Shown here piece by piece: positions 26,681-35,642 of a stretch of DNA of 64,000 nucleotides. A program made the position numbers and the translations under genes. Source of the stretch: a virus; IMG/VR virus record IMGVR_UViG_3300035698_004757, positions 1 through 64,000 of that record; one strand, written 5' to 3'. The notes under the pieces are model-generated. The model did no database searches and was not told where the DNA came from. It saw only the letters and a program-made list of their open reading frames with translations. Every line of letters begins with the position of its first letter. Positions within the stretch are counted from its first letter, which is position 1.

Positions 26681-28189
26681 ATGCCAAATCCCGGCACCGT
26701 AATCAATCGCGAAGGCGCATACCGCAATGTCATCGAGACCGGTCTGCGTTTGGCGGACGCCCCCATGTCGCAGGGTGGTTGGTCGGAATATCTTTCCCCC
26801 AACGACATCTGCGACCTCACCATCGAAGATGAGACTCTGCGGGCCAGCACCGCGATCATGCTCGAAAACACCAAGCAGTGGCTTGCGCGCAAATGTGGCG
26901 TGCGTCTGATCGAAGACAACGGCCGTCAGCTTGAAGTCATCAACGAAGCCACCCGCGCCGCAATGGTCGGCGGGTTCAGTGACTTCTTGTTCCCGATCGT
27001 TCGGGCCTCGTTTCCGACTAACCCCATCAATGACCTCGTCACCGTGCAGCCGACTACCCGCCGCACCGCGACGATCGTGTATTGGGACTTCATCGTCGCA
27101 ACCACGAAGGGCAACTACCACCAAGGCATGAAACTGTTTGACGCCATCACGGGCAAACAGGACAGCGGTTTCAACTTCTCGTCTCAGACCGTTGAGCAGG
27201 AGCAGGCCGCATCTGGTGCCGGTGCGCAGACTACCAACGGCACCTTGACGTACCACGACGGCGGCGGCATCCGTCCCGGCTCCATCTCGCTTACCGCGAC
27301 CGTGGATGCCGCACCTGCCACCTACCGTGACAACGGCAACGGTGGTTGGCTCAACAGCGTTGTTGGCGCGATCAACTACTCGACCGGCGTGTGGTCACTC
27401 GATGTCGGCGGCGGCAGCACGTTGGACAATGGCACCCCGGTGCTTGCGACCTACGTCCACGCCAACGAAGGCAGCGACATGCTGCCGGAACTTGACGTGC
27501 AGATCACGACCAACACGGTTGAGACCGAACGTCGTGCGATGAAGATCAACTACTCTGCCGAAGCGGTCCAAGACGTTGCGGCCGAGTTTGGCGTCAATCT
27601 CGAAAACAACCTTGTGACGGCGTCGTCCGAGCAGATCAACTTTGAAGTTGCTCGCCAACTGCTGTCGATCATGTGGGGTCAAGCCCCCGTCATCAGCAGC
27701 TTCGCCATCACGCCTCCTGTCAACGCGGGCTACAATCAACAGGCTCACTTCAATGACCTGTCGTACCATATCTCCCGCGCCAGCAACTCCATCTGGTCCC
27801 GCACTCAAAAGGGCTACGGCAACTGGATGTGTGTTGACGAAGGCGGCGCTAACGTCTTCGAGTCGATGGGCAGCAACTTCGACGCGGCTCCCGCGCCGAC
27901 GAATCCGCAGGGTCTCCACTTCCTCGGCACGTACAAGAAGAAGTTTCGCGTGTACAAGGATTTGCACCTCGTCAATCTTCCCGGTGCCAGCGCCAATGGC
28001 AACATCCTCATGGGTTGGAAGGGCGACGGCATCGAGAATGCCGGTCTGGTCTACGCACCGTACCGCGTCTTGTACTCGACGCCTGCCGTGCCCAAAGCCA
28101 GCTTCCTGACCGAACGTGGCATGGCAACCCGCTATGCAACCAAGTTGGTCAATCCGTTCCTCTTCGCACGCATTGACTTGGCCGTGTGA
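26681..28189 (+). CDS. Major capsid protein (T4 gp23-like, HK97 fold)
   Basis: 502 residues with AAGGACTAC before ATG 26681. The order protease-scaffold then this gene, the size, and segments such as FLFPIVRASFPTNPINDLVTVQP, split here as FLFPIVRASF and NPINDLVTVQP, fit gp23-type capsid proteins. A later segment, KLVNPFLFARIDLAV, is a typical C-terminus. Insertion-domain-like material (residues 160-265) is rich in Gly/Thr. A strong terminator follows, as expected for a highly expressed gene. Confidence 0.85.
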   Translation: MPNPGTVINREGAYRNVIETGLRLADAPMSQGGWSEYLSPNDICDLTIEDETLRASTAIMLENTKQWLARKCGVRLIEDNGRQLEVINEATRAAMVGGFSDFLFPIVRASFPTNPINDLVTVQPTTRRTATIVYWDFIVATTKGNYHQGMKLFDAITGKQDSGFNFSSQTVEQEQAASGAGAQTTNGTLTYHDGGGIRPGSISLTATVDAAPATYRDNGNGGWLNSVVGAINYSTGVWSLDVGGGSTLDNGTPVLATYVHANEGSDMLPELDVQITTNTVETERRAMKINYSAEAVQDVAAEFGVNLENNLVTASSEQINFEVARQLLSIMWGQAPVISSFAITPPVNAGYNQQAHFNDLSYHISRASNSIWSRTQKGYGNWMCVDEGGANVFESMGSNFDAAPAPTNPQGLHFLGTYKKKFRVYKDLHLVNLPGASANGNILMGWKGDGIENAGLVYAPYRVLYSTPAVPKASFLTERGMATRYATKLVNPFLFARIDLAV

Positions 28190-28207
28190 AGTACATCCTG
28201 ATTTTTG

Positions 28208-28242
28208 ACAGGGGGCGTGGAAACGCGCCCCCTGTTATTTTT
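28208..28242 (+). terminator. Rho-independent terminator after the capsid gene
   Basis: The stem ACAGGGGGCG (28208-28217) pairs with CGCCCCCTGT (28226-28235) and is followed by TTATTTTT. Confidence 0.92.
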
Positions 28243-28288
28243 AGCCTCCGCGAGTTGTGGAGGACGACTTTGACAAGGAGACTGTGGC

Positions 28289-28936
28289 ATGGCAAGTATC
28301 AATGAGAACGGTGACGTCATCGCGCCGGGTGACCTGAAAGGCATGGCTGACACGCCGTGCTTTATCAACGCACACGCACATCAAGTAGGCGTCTTCTCGA
28401 AGGCACGTCGATCAATTAACGTAGTCCCGTTTGCACGGGAGGCACAAGGTGGTGACTCAGTCGTGACACGTCTTTATGGCGAGCATTACGCTCAGTTCGC
28501 CATAAGCGACATGTCACCACTGTCGCCCTTTTGCATGCCGGTGGCGACGCCTGCGCCAGTGGCGGAACCGGTTGAGTCGGCGGATAGCAACCCGGCGTCT
28601 TCGACTACGGGCGTCGGTCGCGAGGCTGCTGCTGGCGGGGGCCATAGTGGAGGCAGCGGTGCGACAGTGGTTGACCCGGAGACAGTCACGGAAGCAACAA
28701 GCGAAGTTGGATCGCCGGACTCAACCCCCACGGTGGTCGATGACGACCAGCCGACGCCGGAACCGGCCGCCGATGTAGCACCCGAAGCGGATGAGCCTGC
28801 CCCGGCAGTCCGCAGTGGTCGTGACATCGAAAGCGGTGACGCCAAGGTTGCGGCACCCCCGCCACCGGCAGCCAAAACGCGGGTCAGTAAAGCAACCACA
28901 AAGACCCGAGCGAGTCGCAAAAAACGAAGAGAGTAA
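28289..28936 (+). CDS. Hypothetical protein with disordered Pro/Ala/Thr tail
   Basis: 215 residues, AAGGAG before ATG 28289. Residues 1-85 are a folded domain containing a His/Cys-containing stretch (CFINAHAHQVGVF). The remainder is low complexity and ends in a basic tip (TKTRASRKKRRE). It comes first after the capsid terminator and before neck genes. Possibly a head vertex or completion protein; this rests on location only. Confidence 0.65.
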   Translation: MASINENGDVIAPGDLKGMADTPCFINAHAHQVGVFSKARRSINVVPFAREAQGGDSVVTRLYGEHYAQFAISDMSPLSPFCMPVATPAPVAEPVESADSNPASSTTGVGREAAAGGGHSGGSGATVVDPETVTEATSEVGSPDSTPTVVDDDQPTPEPAADVAPEADEPAPAVRSGRDIESGDAKVAAPPPPAAKTRVSKATTKTRASRKKRRE

Positions 28937-28939
28937 ACC

Positions 28940-29722
28940 GTGGCGGAAGAATCAGCCGATGAGGTGTTGACGATACAGTCCGTACGTGACTACGTGCTTG
29001 GGCACTTGGGCGCGTCACAAGTGGACATTGAGTTATTGTCTGGCGACATCGACCGCGCTGCGACACAAACGCTTCGCGTCTTCAATCGTTACTGCCCCCG
29101 ATTCTCGTGGTCGGCATTACCGTTTGCTGTCTCGCGGCGACGTTACGAAATTGTGCATCCCGGCTTGCTTGGTGTGACCGACGTGTCGTTTTTGACTCGT
29201 GACGACAACAATGAGTTCAGCGACCTGTTCGACCCGTTGGCACCCACTGCAACAGGTGGGCTGGGTGGCGGGTCCATGTACTCAGACTACGCGATGATCC
29301 TGAATTACCGCGAGATGGCGAGCCAAGTCGCGTCCACCGAAGCAGAGTGGCGAGGTGACTGGGAGCGCAGAGACGTGGGCGGGTCCGTTAAGCGGGTCTA
29401 TGCTCTTTACGTTAGCGCCACATCCGCAGTGCGCCGGGCGTCATACGAATACACTTGGCACATTAAGTTTGCCGATGGTGAGGACGGCGGGTTGACGTGG
29501 GTGCCCGCGCCGGATCACGACTGGTTTTTACGGCACACCTACAATGAAGTGTTACCGCCGTTGGTGCGGGCGCTCGACAAGTTCGGCGGTGTGATGACAC
29601 CCGAAGGTGGCAACGATCCGACGGACTCCGGCACGTTACAGTCGAAGTATGAATCGGATAAAGCGACGTTGTTGGAAGAGATTAAGTTGCGGTCACCCCC
29701 ACCCTTACCCAGCCTCGGGTAA
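28940..29722 (+). CDS. Probable neck protein
   Basis: 260 residues from GTG 28940, 3 nt after the previous stop. The N-terminal half has the pattern of myovirus neck/connector proteins: a helical start, then YEIVHPGLLGVTDVSFLTRD and an aromatic strand set. The C-terminal part has DWFLRHTYNEVLPPLVRALD. Position between capsid and tail-completion genes supports a role in joining head to tail. The family assignment is by pattern and gene order. Confidence 0.6.
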   Translation: MAEESADEVLTIQSVRDYVLGHLGASQVDIELLSGDIDRAATQTLRVFNRYCPRFSWSALPFAVSRRRYEIVHPGLLGVTDVSFLTRDDNNEFSDLFDPLAPTATGGLGGGSMYSDYAMILNYREMASQVASTEAEWRGDWERRDVGGSVKRVYALYVSATSAVRRASYEYTWHIKFADGEDGGLTWVPAPDHDWFLRHTYNEVLPPLVRALDKFGGVMTPEGGNDPTDSGTLQSKYESDKATLLEEIKLRSPPPLPSLG

Positions 29723-29723
29723 T

Positions 29724-29738
29724 TTGACGCTGCGTCAA
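29724..29738. repeat. 15-bp palindrome, copy 9
   Basis: TTGACGC-T-GCGTCAA, ending one base before ATG 29740, exactly as copy 5 does before ATG 14431. The next gene has no separate SD. Confidence 0.9.
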
Positions 29739-29739
29739 A

Positions 29740-30291
29740 ATGACTTACCACAAGCCACATATCCCGGACTTCCGCAAGGTGGCGAAGAGCCTGCGGGCGG
29801 TCGCGCGGACTACGGCCGTCGAGCATGCTGACGAGTTCGCTGAGGATGAGCGCATCGCGTTCCGGTCGCGGGTGCAAGCACAGCAGTTTGATTCGTTCGC
29901 GTCGGTCCCACTGTCTGAGAAGTGGTTGGCGAGGAAGAGAGCCGCTGGGGCTGACTTGCGCACCATGATCGCAACGCATCATTACCTCAACCAGATCAAG
30001 ATACAAAAGCGCGTCAACGCAAATGGATCGACGACCGTTGTGGTGAGCCACGACACGCAGACTCTTGCACGCAAGCTGGACGGCACCCCGGCAGATATAC
30101 TGTTGGCAGAAGTGGCACGGGTGCAAGAGCATGGGTCTGCAAACCACGTCGTCCCTGCCCGGCCGCATTGGGGTCCGCATTTTCATGGCATGCACCAGCG
30201 CGCCGTGCAACGACGCAAGGATGTTCGGGCGGACGTGGCAAAACGACTACAACTGTTGCACCCGACGATGCCGAAGATGAAAGGCGTGTGA
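29740..30291 (+). CDS. Probable tail/neck completion protein (gp10/Mu gpG-like)
   Basis: 183 residues from ATG 29740. The start is fixed by the palindrome that ends one base upstream, although no SD is visible. The helical N-terminus, the segment LSEKWLARKRAAGAD, and the C-terminal PARPHWGPHFHGM resemble HK97-gp10/virion morphogenesis proteins, where an I-PARP-F-like motif is typical. Such proteins complete the tail or neck. TGATG coupling to the next gene. Moderate confidence. Confidence 0.6.
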   Translation: MTYHKPHIPDFRKVAKSLRAVARTTAVEHADEFAEDERIAFRSRVQAQQFDSFASVPLSEKWLARKRAAGADLRTMIATHHYLNQIKIQKRVNANGSTTVVVSHDTQTLARKLDGTPADILLAEVARVQEHGSANHVVPARPHWGPHFHGMHQRAVQRRKDVRADVAKRLQLLHPTMPKMKGV

Positions 30292-30875
30292 TGTCATATT
30301 TTCCACCCGAGGTACTGACCGGCACCGAGTTCCCCCTAGCGTGGGGCAAAGACGTGCAGACTGCGGCAAAGCTGATTGAGCGCAAGTATCGACGCCACGC
30401 CCCGCCGCTGTCGTATTACTCGATCAAGGCACAGGTGGACGTACCTGACGTTGAACTGGTGGACCCGTTGCTGGGTGGTATTGAGGGCTGGACCATGTTC
30501 GACCCGATTGAGGGTGAGACCGTGCCCGGTACCGCGAGTGGTGAGTGGGAGCAGCCGCATACATCTGACTCAGTGGATGCAGCCGCCCACAGGGTGTTTG
30601 AAGAAGCGGTTGTGATGCACATGTCGGTGAAGGCGGAGGCGAAGGAGACAGAATTAAAAACGTACGGCTTTGAGGAACTACGTGACCTGCTGGTTACAAT
30701 CCCGAAGACCATCCTTGACGCGGCTGGCGTGACTGTGACAAACGGGGACGAGTTGGTGTGGCGCAAGCAACGGTTTGAGGTGATTGAGTGGAACAACGCG
30801 GGGTACTGGAAGTCCAACCCGGACGTGCAATTCTTTATCGTCATCAATGCAACACATGCGAAGGTGGGGAGTTAA
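30291..30875 (+). CDS. Probable head-tail joining protein
   Basis: 194 residues from ATG 30291, overlapping the previous stop (TGATG). The last 60 residues, including a GDELVWRKQRFEVIEWNN strand set, resemble head-tail connector or tail-terminator proteins that end with a measured beta-hairpin. It lies in a run of four overlapping neck genes. The family is not certain. Confidence 0.58.
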   Translation: MSYFPPEVLTGTEFPLAWGKDVQTAAKLIERKYRRHAPPLSYYSIKAQVDVPDVELVDPLLGGIEGWTMFDPIEGETVPGTASGEWEQPHTSDSVDAAAHRVFEEAVVMHMSVKAEAKETELKTYGFEELRDLLVTIPKTILDAAGVTVTNGDELVWRKQRFEVIEWNNAGYWKSNPDVQFFIVINATHAKVGS

Positions 30876-31300
30876 TGCCCGAGCCACGTACACACTACGG
30901 TAAGGTGCTATCGGTTGAGCCGAGACTGGGTACGTTGCGCGTTGACTTTGACCTTGGGTTTGGTGTGCGACTCAGCCGTCTGGTGGACATTGAAGGTGTG
31001 GCACCCGATATGGTGGACGAGCGGCACAGAAATGCGGTGCAGCATTGCTTGGTGGTTTTACTGGTGGGCCGTCGCGTGATTCTCAGGACAAGGCAGATCG
31101 AGGGCCGGACGATCGCAAGAGTTTATGTCGCCGACGTGATTAAGACGCCGCCGGATGACGAGGCCACGATGGTACGAGTTCCCGGCACTGACCACGCCGT
31201 GTTGGCCGTGGGTCCGTTCTTGCGGTGGTTGTCGGTGCGTAATTACAGGGCGTCGTTGGTGGCCAAAGTGTTGAACGGGAAATACTATGCCGCTGCCTAA
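30875..31300 (+). CDS. Degenerate SNase-like protein in the neck cluster
   Basis: 141 residues from ATG 30875 (TAATG overlap). Residues 8-55 follow the SNase OB-fold pattern (GTLRVDFDLGFGVRLSRLVD, then IEGVAPD) and later RTIARVYVADV takes the place of the YGR strand. DGDT and DTPE of an active nuclease are absent, so it is probably a structural OB-fold derivative. The intact relative is at 1846-2358. It overlaps the next gene by 14 nt. Confidence 0.55.
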   Translation: MPEPRTHYGKVLSVEPRLGTLRVDFDLGFGVRLSRLVDIEGVAPDMVDERHRNAVQHCLVVLLVGRRVILRTRQIEGRTIARVYVADVIKTPPDDEATMVRVPGTDHAVLAVGPFLRWLSVRNYRASLVAKVLNGKYYAAA

Positions 31301-32867
31301 CAACTTTGAACAGTTTATCCGTGTTCACCACATTGCATTCTACACGTGGCTGCGCACGTGCCTCGTGGACTACGGTGAGGTGCCGCAAGGCAGTGGCAAC
31401 GACTATAAGGATGTCCCCATCATTGCGACGCGGTCTGGTGTGGAGCGTGCGTTTGGCACGATTGCACAGTTGTTGCTTAGGCACGGTTGGGTACCCGGGG
31501 ACTCGCAGTCGGAACGGGAGCAGAACGCAAAGAACTACGATGTGATCCCGGCTCCGTTTTGCACCTACAACATCACGGAAGACCCAACCCCCGATCCCGG
31601 CCGCGCGTTCGGCGCACCCATGACCATGCGCAAGCTGCGGTTTAACGCCGCGACCGGTGAGTACGAGTCGCATCGTGCGCCGACCCCGTGGCGGTGCGGT
31701 TTTGTGGTCAACCTGTTCTGCCGGAAGCGTTACACAGAGCAACATTTTCGGAACTGGCTGTACGAACAACTCGGAGCCGTCGGCGCAGGTAACGCGGAGA
31801 TATTTATCCCGGTCGCGCACGCGGAGCCGTGGGGGACGCTGGTGCAGGCGATCAAGTTCACAGGCAGTAGTGACAACAGCGAACTAGAAGGTGACAATCA
31901 GAGGTTCCTTCGTGTGGACTTCAATTTTGATTTCAGCATGTGGTACATGCACCCGCCGGTCGCAACAGCGCCGCCGGTATCGTCCAAGCAATTCCATATC
32001 GCCACCACCGGCGTGAACTACGGCGTGGATCATTTGGAGAATGTGACGGTGCAGGGTGCCACGTTCTCCCAGTCAGAGAATATGGCTGGGTTCATGGCGG
32101 CCCGCACAGGAAGGCCGGATGCGTGGAATAAGACGCTTGCTACGACCGTGGCCAAGGTGGATGTCCGCCCGGTGAAAGCAACAATGCTACATCCGGATGT
32201 ACAACCCACATTGAAGATTGACTACGTGGGGGGTGACCCTGAGTTTGTGACCGTGGCAGATGGGTTGGCAGCAGTGGGGGCGAATGGGCTGGGTGTGACG
32301 ACGGTCCAGTTCCAGTATCGGTCAACGCGGCCCGTGTACCTGACAGTGGCTCACGGGACGGGTGCAGATGCGTCTGTGCCGACCCAGTTGTATCGTGCAA
32401 CCCTGCCCATTGCGACTGCATGGCGTAAGTTCAGCCGGGCTATTGTGACTGACCTCCCAGTTTATTTCGTGGCGTTGGAGACGATGGAGGGTAGTCTACC
32501 TTGTACAACGTACGTGTTTGACTTGGACGTGCGTAACATTTATGCCTCCCCGCACATGCCGCCGACCGAGAAGCGGTCACACGGGGACAACTGGCAGTAC
32601 GTGTGGAAGGCTGTGGGGGCGTTGAACCACCTGTTGGTGTGCAAGGCTGACCACGACGCTGAGATTGCTGTGGGCGTGTTTGCAGACGCGGATGACGCGG
32701 CCCCAGTCGTAACCCGTACCCTGAATGGGACCGATGATGAGTGGCGGACAGCTATGCTGGTACGCCCAACAGGCACTACTTTGGGCTTGACCGTGCCAAA
32801 ATCGGTGGCCTCGCCGGTGGTATATGCCTTGCCGTTTTTGGGTGCTTACGAAGGTCACACGATTTGA
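31287..32867 (+). CDS. Probable neck or tail-terminator-linked structural protein
   Basis: 526 residues from ATG 31287. The first 150 residues (FEQFIRVHHIAFYTWLRTCL, later PWRCGFVVNLFCRKRYTEQH) look like a tail-terminator-type fold. The C-terminal half consists of beta-sandwich material. It is longer than known tail terminators, so it may be a fusion of a terminator with a decoration module. It stops just before the sheath operon; its TGA lies within palindrome copy 10. Confidence 0.6.
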   Translation: MPLPNNFEQFIRVHHIAFYTWLRTCLVDYGEVPQGSGNDYKDVPIIATRSGVERAFGTIAQLLLRHGWVPGDSQSEREQNAKNYDVIPAPFCTYNITEDPTPDPGRAFGAPMTMRKLRFNAATGEYESHRAPTPWRCGFVVNLFCRKRYTEQHFRNWLYEQLGAVGAGNAEIFIPVAHAEPWGTLVQAIKFTGSSDNSELEGDNQRFLRVDFNFDFSMWYMHPPVATAPPVSSKQFHIATTGVNYGVDHLENVTVQGATFSQSENMAGFMAARTGRPDAWNKTLATTVAKVDVRPVKATMLHPDVQPTLKIDYVGGDPEFVTVADGLAAVGANGLGVTTVQFQYRSTRPVYLTVAHGTGADASVPTQLYRATLPIATAWRKFSRAIVTDLPVYFVALETMEGSLPCTTYVFDLDVRNIYASPHMPPTEKRSHGDNWQYVWKAVGALNHLLVCKADHDAEIAVGVFADADDAAPVVTRTLNGTDDEWRTAMLVRPTGTTLGLTVPKSVASPVVYALPFLGAYEGHTI

Positions 32868-32878
32868 CGCAGCGTCAA
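32864..32878. repeat. 15-bp palindrome, copy 10
   Basis: Perfect TTGACGC-A-GCGTCAA. It contains the previous stop codon and ends 4 bp upstream of a -35 box. Confidence 0.9.
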
Positions 32879-32882
32879 GTGA

Positions 32883-32911
32883 TTGCAGCCGGGGAGCGTC
32901 TCCGGTATCAT
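32883..32911 (+). promoter_or_regulatory. Promoter, TTGCAG-17-TATCAT
   Basis: TTGCAG (32883-32888) and TATCAT (32906-32911) are 17 bp apart. The palindrome is placed as at the 9900 promoter. It probably drives the 63-residue gene and the tail genes. Confidence 0.55.
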
Positions 32912-32949
32912 TTAGAGAGAGTCGGACTACGAACTTGGAGATATCACCA

Positions 32950-33141
32950 ATGGCACAAGTTACTATCCACAATAAAACATCGCAATCCTTGAAGATCGCG
33001 GTCCTCGCCCAAGGGGCGCAACGGCCACATGCTGTGGTTATTGCCGCTCGCGGTAAGATCGGCCCGATCAATCGCGCGACGTTGACACAGTACACCGAAA
33101 ACCTATGCGCTCAGGGGCATTTGAGAATCGTCAAGTCTTGA
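32950..33141 (+). CDS. Small basic hypothetical protein
   Basis: 63 residues from ATG 32950 with GGAG as SD; longer in-frame starts lie within the promoter region and are rejected. The chain is basic and beta-rich (AQVTIHNKTSQSLKIAVLAQ). Its stop codon lies within the inverted repeat 33127-33145. It precedes the tail sheath; role unknown. Confidence 0.6.
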   Translation: MAQVTIHNKTSQSLKIAVLAQGAQRPHAVVIAARGKIGPINRATLTQYTENLCAQGHLRIVKS

Positions 33142-33145
33142 CGAT
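33127..33145. repeat. 19-bp perfect palindrome ATCGTCAAG-T-CTTGACGAT
   Basis: It spans the stop codon of the 63-residue gene. Its arms hold CGTCAA and TTGACG, the same half-sites as the dispersed palindrome but in everted order. No T-run follows, so it is not a typical terminator. Confidence 0.7.
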
Positions 33146-33211
33146 CGAAGCCAGACCGACAGCGTACTACCACGAACCAGCTTGAACGTGTGAACCACAG
33201 GAGTCCTTGAC

Positions 33212-35557
33212 ATGCCCACGACGATCCGTAGCTCTGGCGTATTCGTGCAAGAGTACGATTTCTCACAACGCGCCCAGCAACTCGGCCTTGCCCGCGTCCT
33301 CTGCTTAGGTGCAGCGACCAAAGGCCCGTTGAACGAACCCACCCTTATCACCTCGGAGTCCGACTTGGTTCGCCAATTCGGTATTCCTGTGAGCGACGAC
33401 TACGGCCTGCATGCTGCTCTGCGGTTTCTGGCCAAGGGCAACAACCTGCTGTATCTGCGCGTCGCCGACGACGACGTAGTGGTAGGTGCTGCGGCTGCTG
33501 ATGTTCCGGTTCCCGGCTTAGCAGGTGGCACGTCCGCCGTTGCTGCGTCCGGCACCATTACGGTTGCTGCAAACCCCGACGACGCCGAAGTTATCACGCT
33601 GGAAGACGGCACGGACCCGGCTGTTGCCGCGACCGCGACCATCACGCTTGATGGGGCCGCCAACCCGACCGACACCGAGACCATCACTATTGACGACGGC
33701 ATTGTTGGCGCAGCGATTGTGTTTGAGTTTGACGACAACGCAGGTATCACGGGCGACGTGTCCGTGACCATCGGCGGTTCGGCTGCCGCGACGCTGGCTA
33801 CGCTCAAGACCGCTATTGAAGGCACCGCGCTGGCTGTGACCGTGACTGACACGTCGGGTGTCGGCGACCCGCAGTTGACGCTGACCCATACCACCCCCGG
33901 CATTGCAGCCAACGGTGAAGCCGTGACCGAAGCGGCCGCCGCGATCACCACCACAAACTTTGCGTCGGGTGCTGACAGCATAAGCGCCGTCACATTCGAG
34001 TTCGACGACGACGGCAGCGTGGTCTCGGGTAACGTCGCCGTACTGATTGGTGCGACTACCAGCGACACCGCGTCGAGTCTCGCAGCCGCCATTGCGGCCT
34101 CTGCGTTGGCCATCACCGTCAACACCAACCTGCAAGGCGCGTCTCCGATCCTGTCGCTGACGAACAACGCGACCGGCACCGCAGGCAACCAAGCCATCAC
34201 GACCGATGCAAATCCGGACGTGGCCCCTGTCGGCATGGTCAACGGTGCAGCGGCCGTGGCCGCAACGTCGCAAGCCAACGTGCTGACCTTCCGTGCCAAG
34301 ACGCCCGGCACACACGGCAACAACATTCAAATCGTTATCCAAGCCACTACGCAGACCGGCGGTACCGGTAAGGATGTTCTGGTTTACGCAGTCAAGGATG
34401 CGACCGTTGCGCAGACCCGGCAACTGGTCGAGCGTTACGTGGACATCAACCTGTCGGCTGCATCGCTGACGAAGTACATCGAGACCGTCATCGAAGACGG
34501 CACCGACACTGGGTTCCCTGCGAGCCGTTACGTTGAAGTGGACGTGCATCACGATGGTGCCACGCCGACCAACGGCACGTACACGCTGGGTGCAGGCGGT
34601 GGTGAAGTGGGCCGTAACGGTATCGACGGTCTGGCTGATGCGGACTACGTTGGCACCGTGAGCGGCACCGTCTCAACCGGCTTGCAAGCCGCTGCCAACT
34701 CTGAAAAGTATTCGTTCAACTTTGTCATGGTGCCGGGCGTGTCCACCAAGACCGTCATTGGGGCTATGATCGACCTGTGCGAGTCCCGTGGCGACGCCGT
34801 TGCATTGATCGACCCCCCGCTGGGCCTGTCCAAGCAAGGCGTGCTGGACTGGCACAACGGTTTGGACCAAGTCTCCGTCGAAGCGCCTATCGCTGCGATT
34901 GACAGCAGCTATGCTGCCGTCAACTGGCCGTGGGTGTATGACCATGACGCTTACACTAAAACTCAGTTGTGGCTGCCGCCGTCTGGCTTCATCGCCGGTG
35001 TCATGTCGTACAGCTTCGCAGCTTCCGCACCGCACTACGCAGCCGCCGGGCATAAGCGTGGTCGCGTGGGTGGCATCAAGATTGAGTACAGTGCCACGCA
35101 AGACGATCGCGCTGAACTGAACGGACAAGGCAACCGCGTCAATGCCGTCGTGGACTACGCAGTTGGGGACAGCCCCGGCTTCTTCATGTACGGCAACCGT
35201 ACCTGTCATCGCCCCGAGTCCATGTTGTCGGACCTGAACATTCGCAACGGTCTGTTGTACGCCGAGACGCTGTGCGCTAATGCGACGCGCGTGCTGGTGT
35301 TCGACCCCAACGACCCGGCGACGTGGGCCGAGTTCGCGGCTATCTGCAACCGCATCCTCAACGCAATCAAGTCCGATCGTGGGTTCAAAGACTTGCTTGT
35401 CATCTGTGATGAGTCCACCAACCCGCCTGACCAAGTCCGCGATCGCCGCATGGAAGCCAAGTTACTCGTCTCGCCGGTTCGCGCCACCGAGACCATCGTG
35501 CTGAACTTCGGTGTGTTCGAGTCCGGTGCCGAGTTCGATGAATCGTTGATCCCATAA
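33212..35557 (+). CDS. Tail sheath protein with inserted modules
   Basis: 781 residues with AGGAG before ATG 33212. The start SGVFVQEYDFSQ and the segment GAATKGPLNEPTLITS, followed by FLAKGNNLLYLRVAD, are classic for myovirus contractile sheaths. The C-terminal part (NIRNGLLYAETLCANATR, then FVFD-like strand and VRDRRMEAKLLVSPV) is the sheath core that interlocks with neighbours and the tube. Between residues 105 and 350 lie two to three copies of the FEFD module, probably displayed on the outside, which explains the large size. The tube gene follows. Confidence 0.88.
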   Translation: MPTTIRSSGVFVQEYDFSQRAQQLGLARVLCLGAATKGPLNEPTLITSESDLVRQFGIPVSDDYGLHAALRFLAKGNNLLYLRVADDDVVVGAAAADVPVPGLAGGTSAVAASGTITVAANPDDAEVITLEDGTDPAVAATATITLDGAANPTDTETITIDDGIVGAAIVFEFDDNAGITGDVSVTIGGSAAATLATLKTAIEGTALAVTVTDTSGVGDPQLTLTHTTPGIAANGEAVTEAAAAITTTNFASGADSISAVTFEFDDDGSVVSGNVAVLIGATTSDTASSLAAAIAASALAITVNTNLQGASPILSLTNNATGTAGNQAITTDANPDVAPVGMVNGAAAVAATSQANVLTFRAKTPGTHGNNIQIVIQATTQTGGTGKDVLVYAVKDATVAQTRQLVERYVDINLSAASLTKYIETVIEDGTDTGFPASRYVEVDVHHDGATPTNGTYTLGAGGGEVGRNGIDGLADADYVGTVSGTVSTGLQAAANSEKYSFNFVMVPGVSTKTVIGAMIDLCESRGDAVALIDPPLGLSKQGVLDWHNGLDQVSVEAPIAAIDSSYAAVNWPWVYDHDAYTKTQLWLPPSGFIAGVMSYSFAASAPHYAAAGHKRGRVGGIKIEYSATQDDRAELNGQGNRVNAVVDYAVGDSPGFFMYGNRTCHRPESMLSDLNIRNGLLYAETLCANATRVLVFDPNDPATWAEFAAICNRILNAIKSDRGFKDLLVICDESTNPPDQVRDRRMEAKLLVSPVRATETIVLNFGVFESGAEFDESLIP

Positions 35558-35642
35558 ATTATGGGTTCGGGACGCAGGCCGCCCAAGTATGACGGATGAT
35601 TGATCCCTCACGACAGATAACCCCCGAGTAGGAGACTACATT

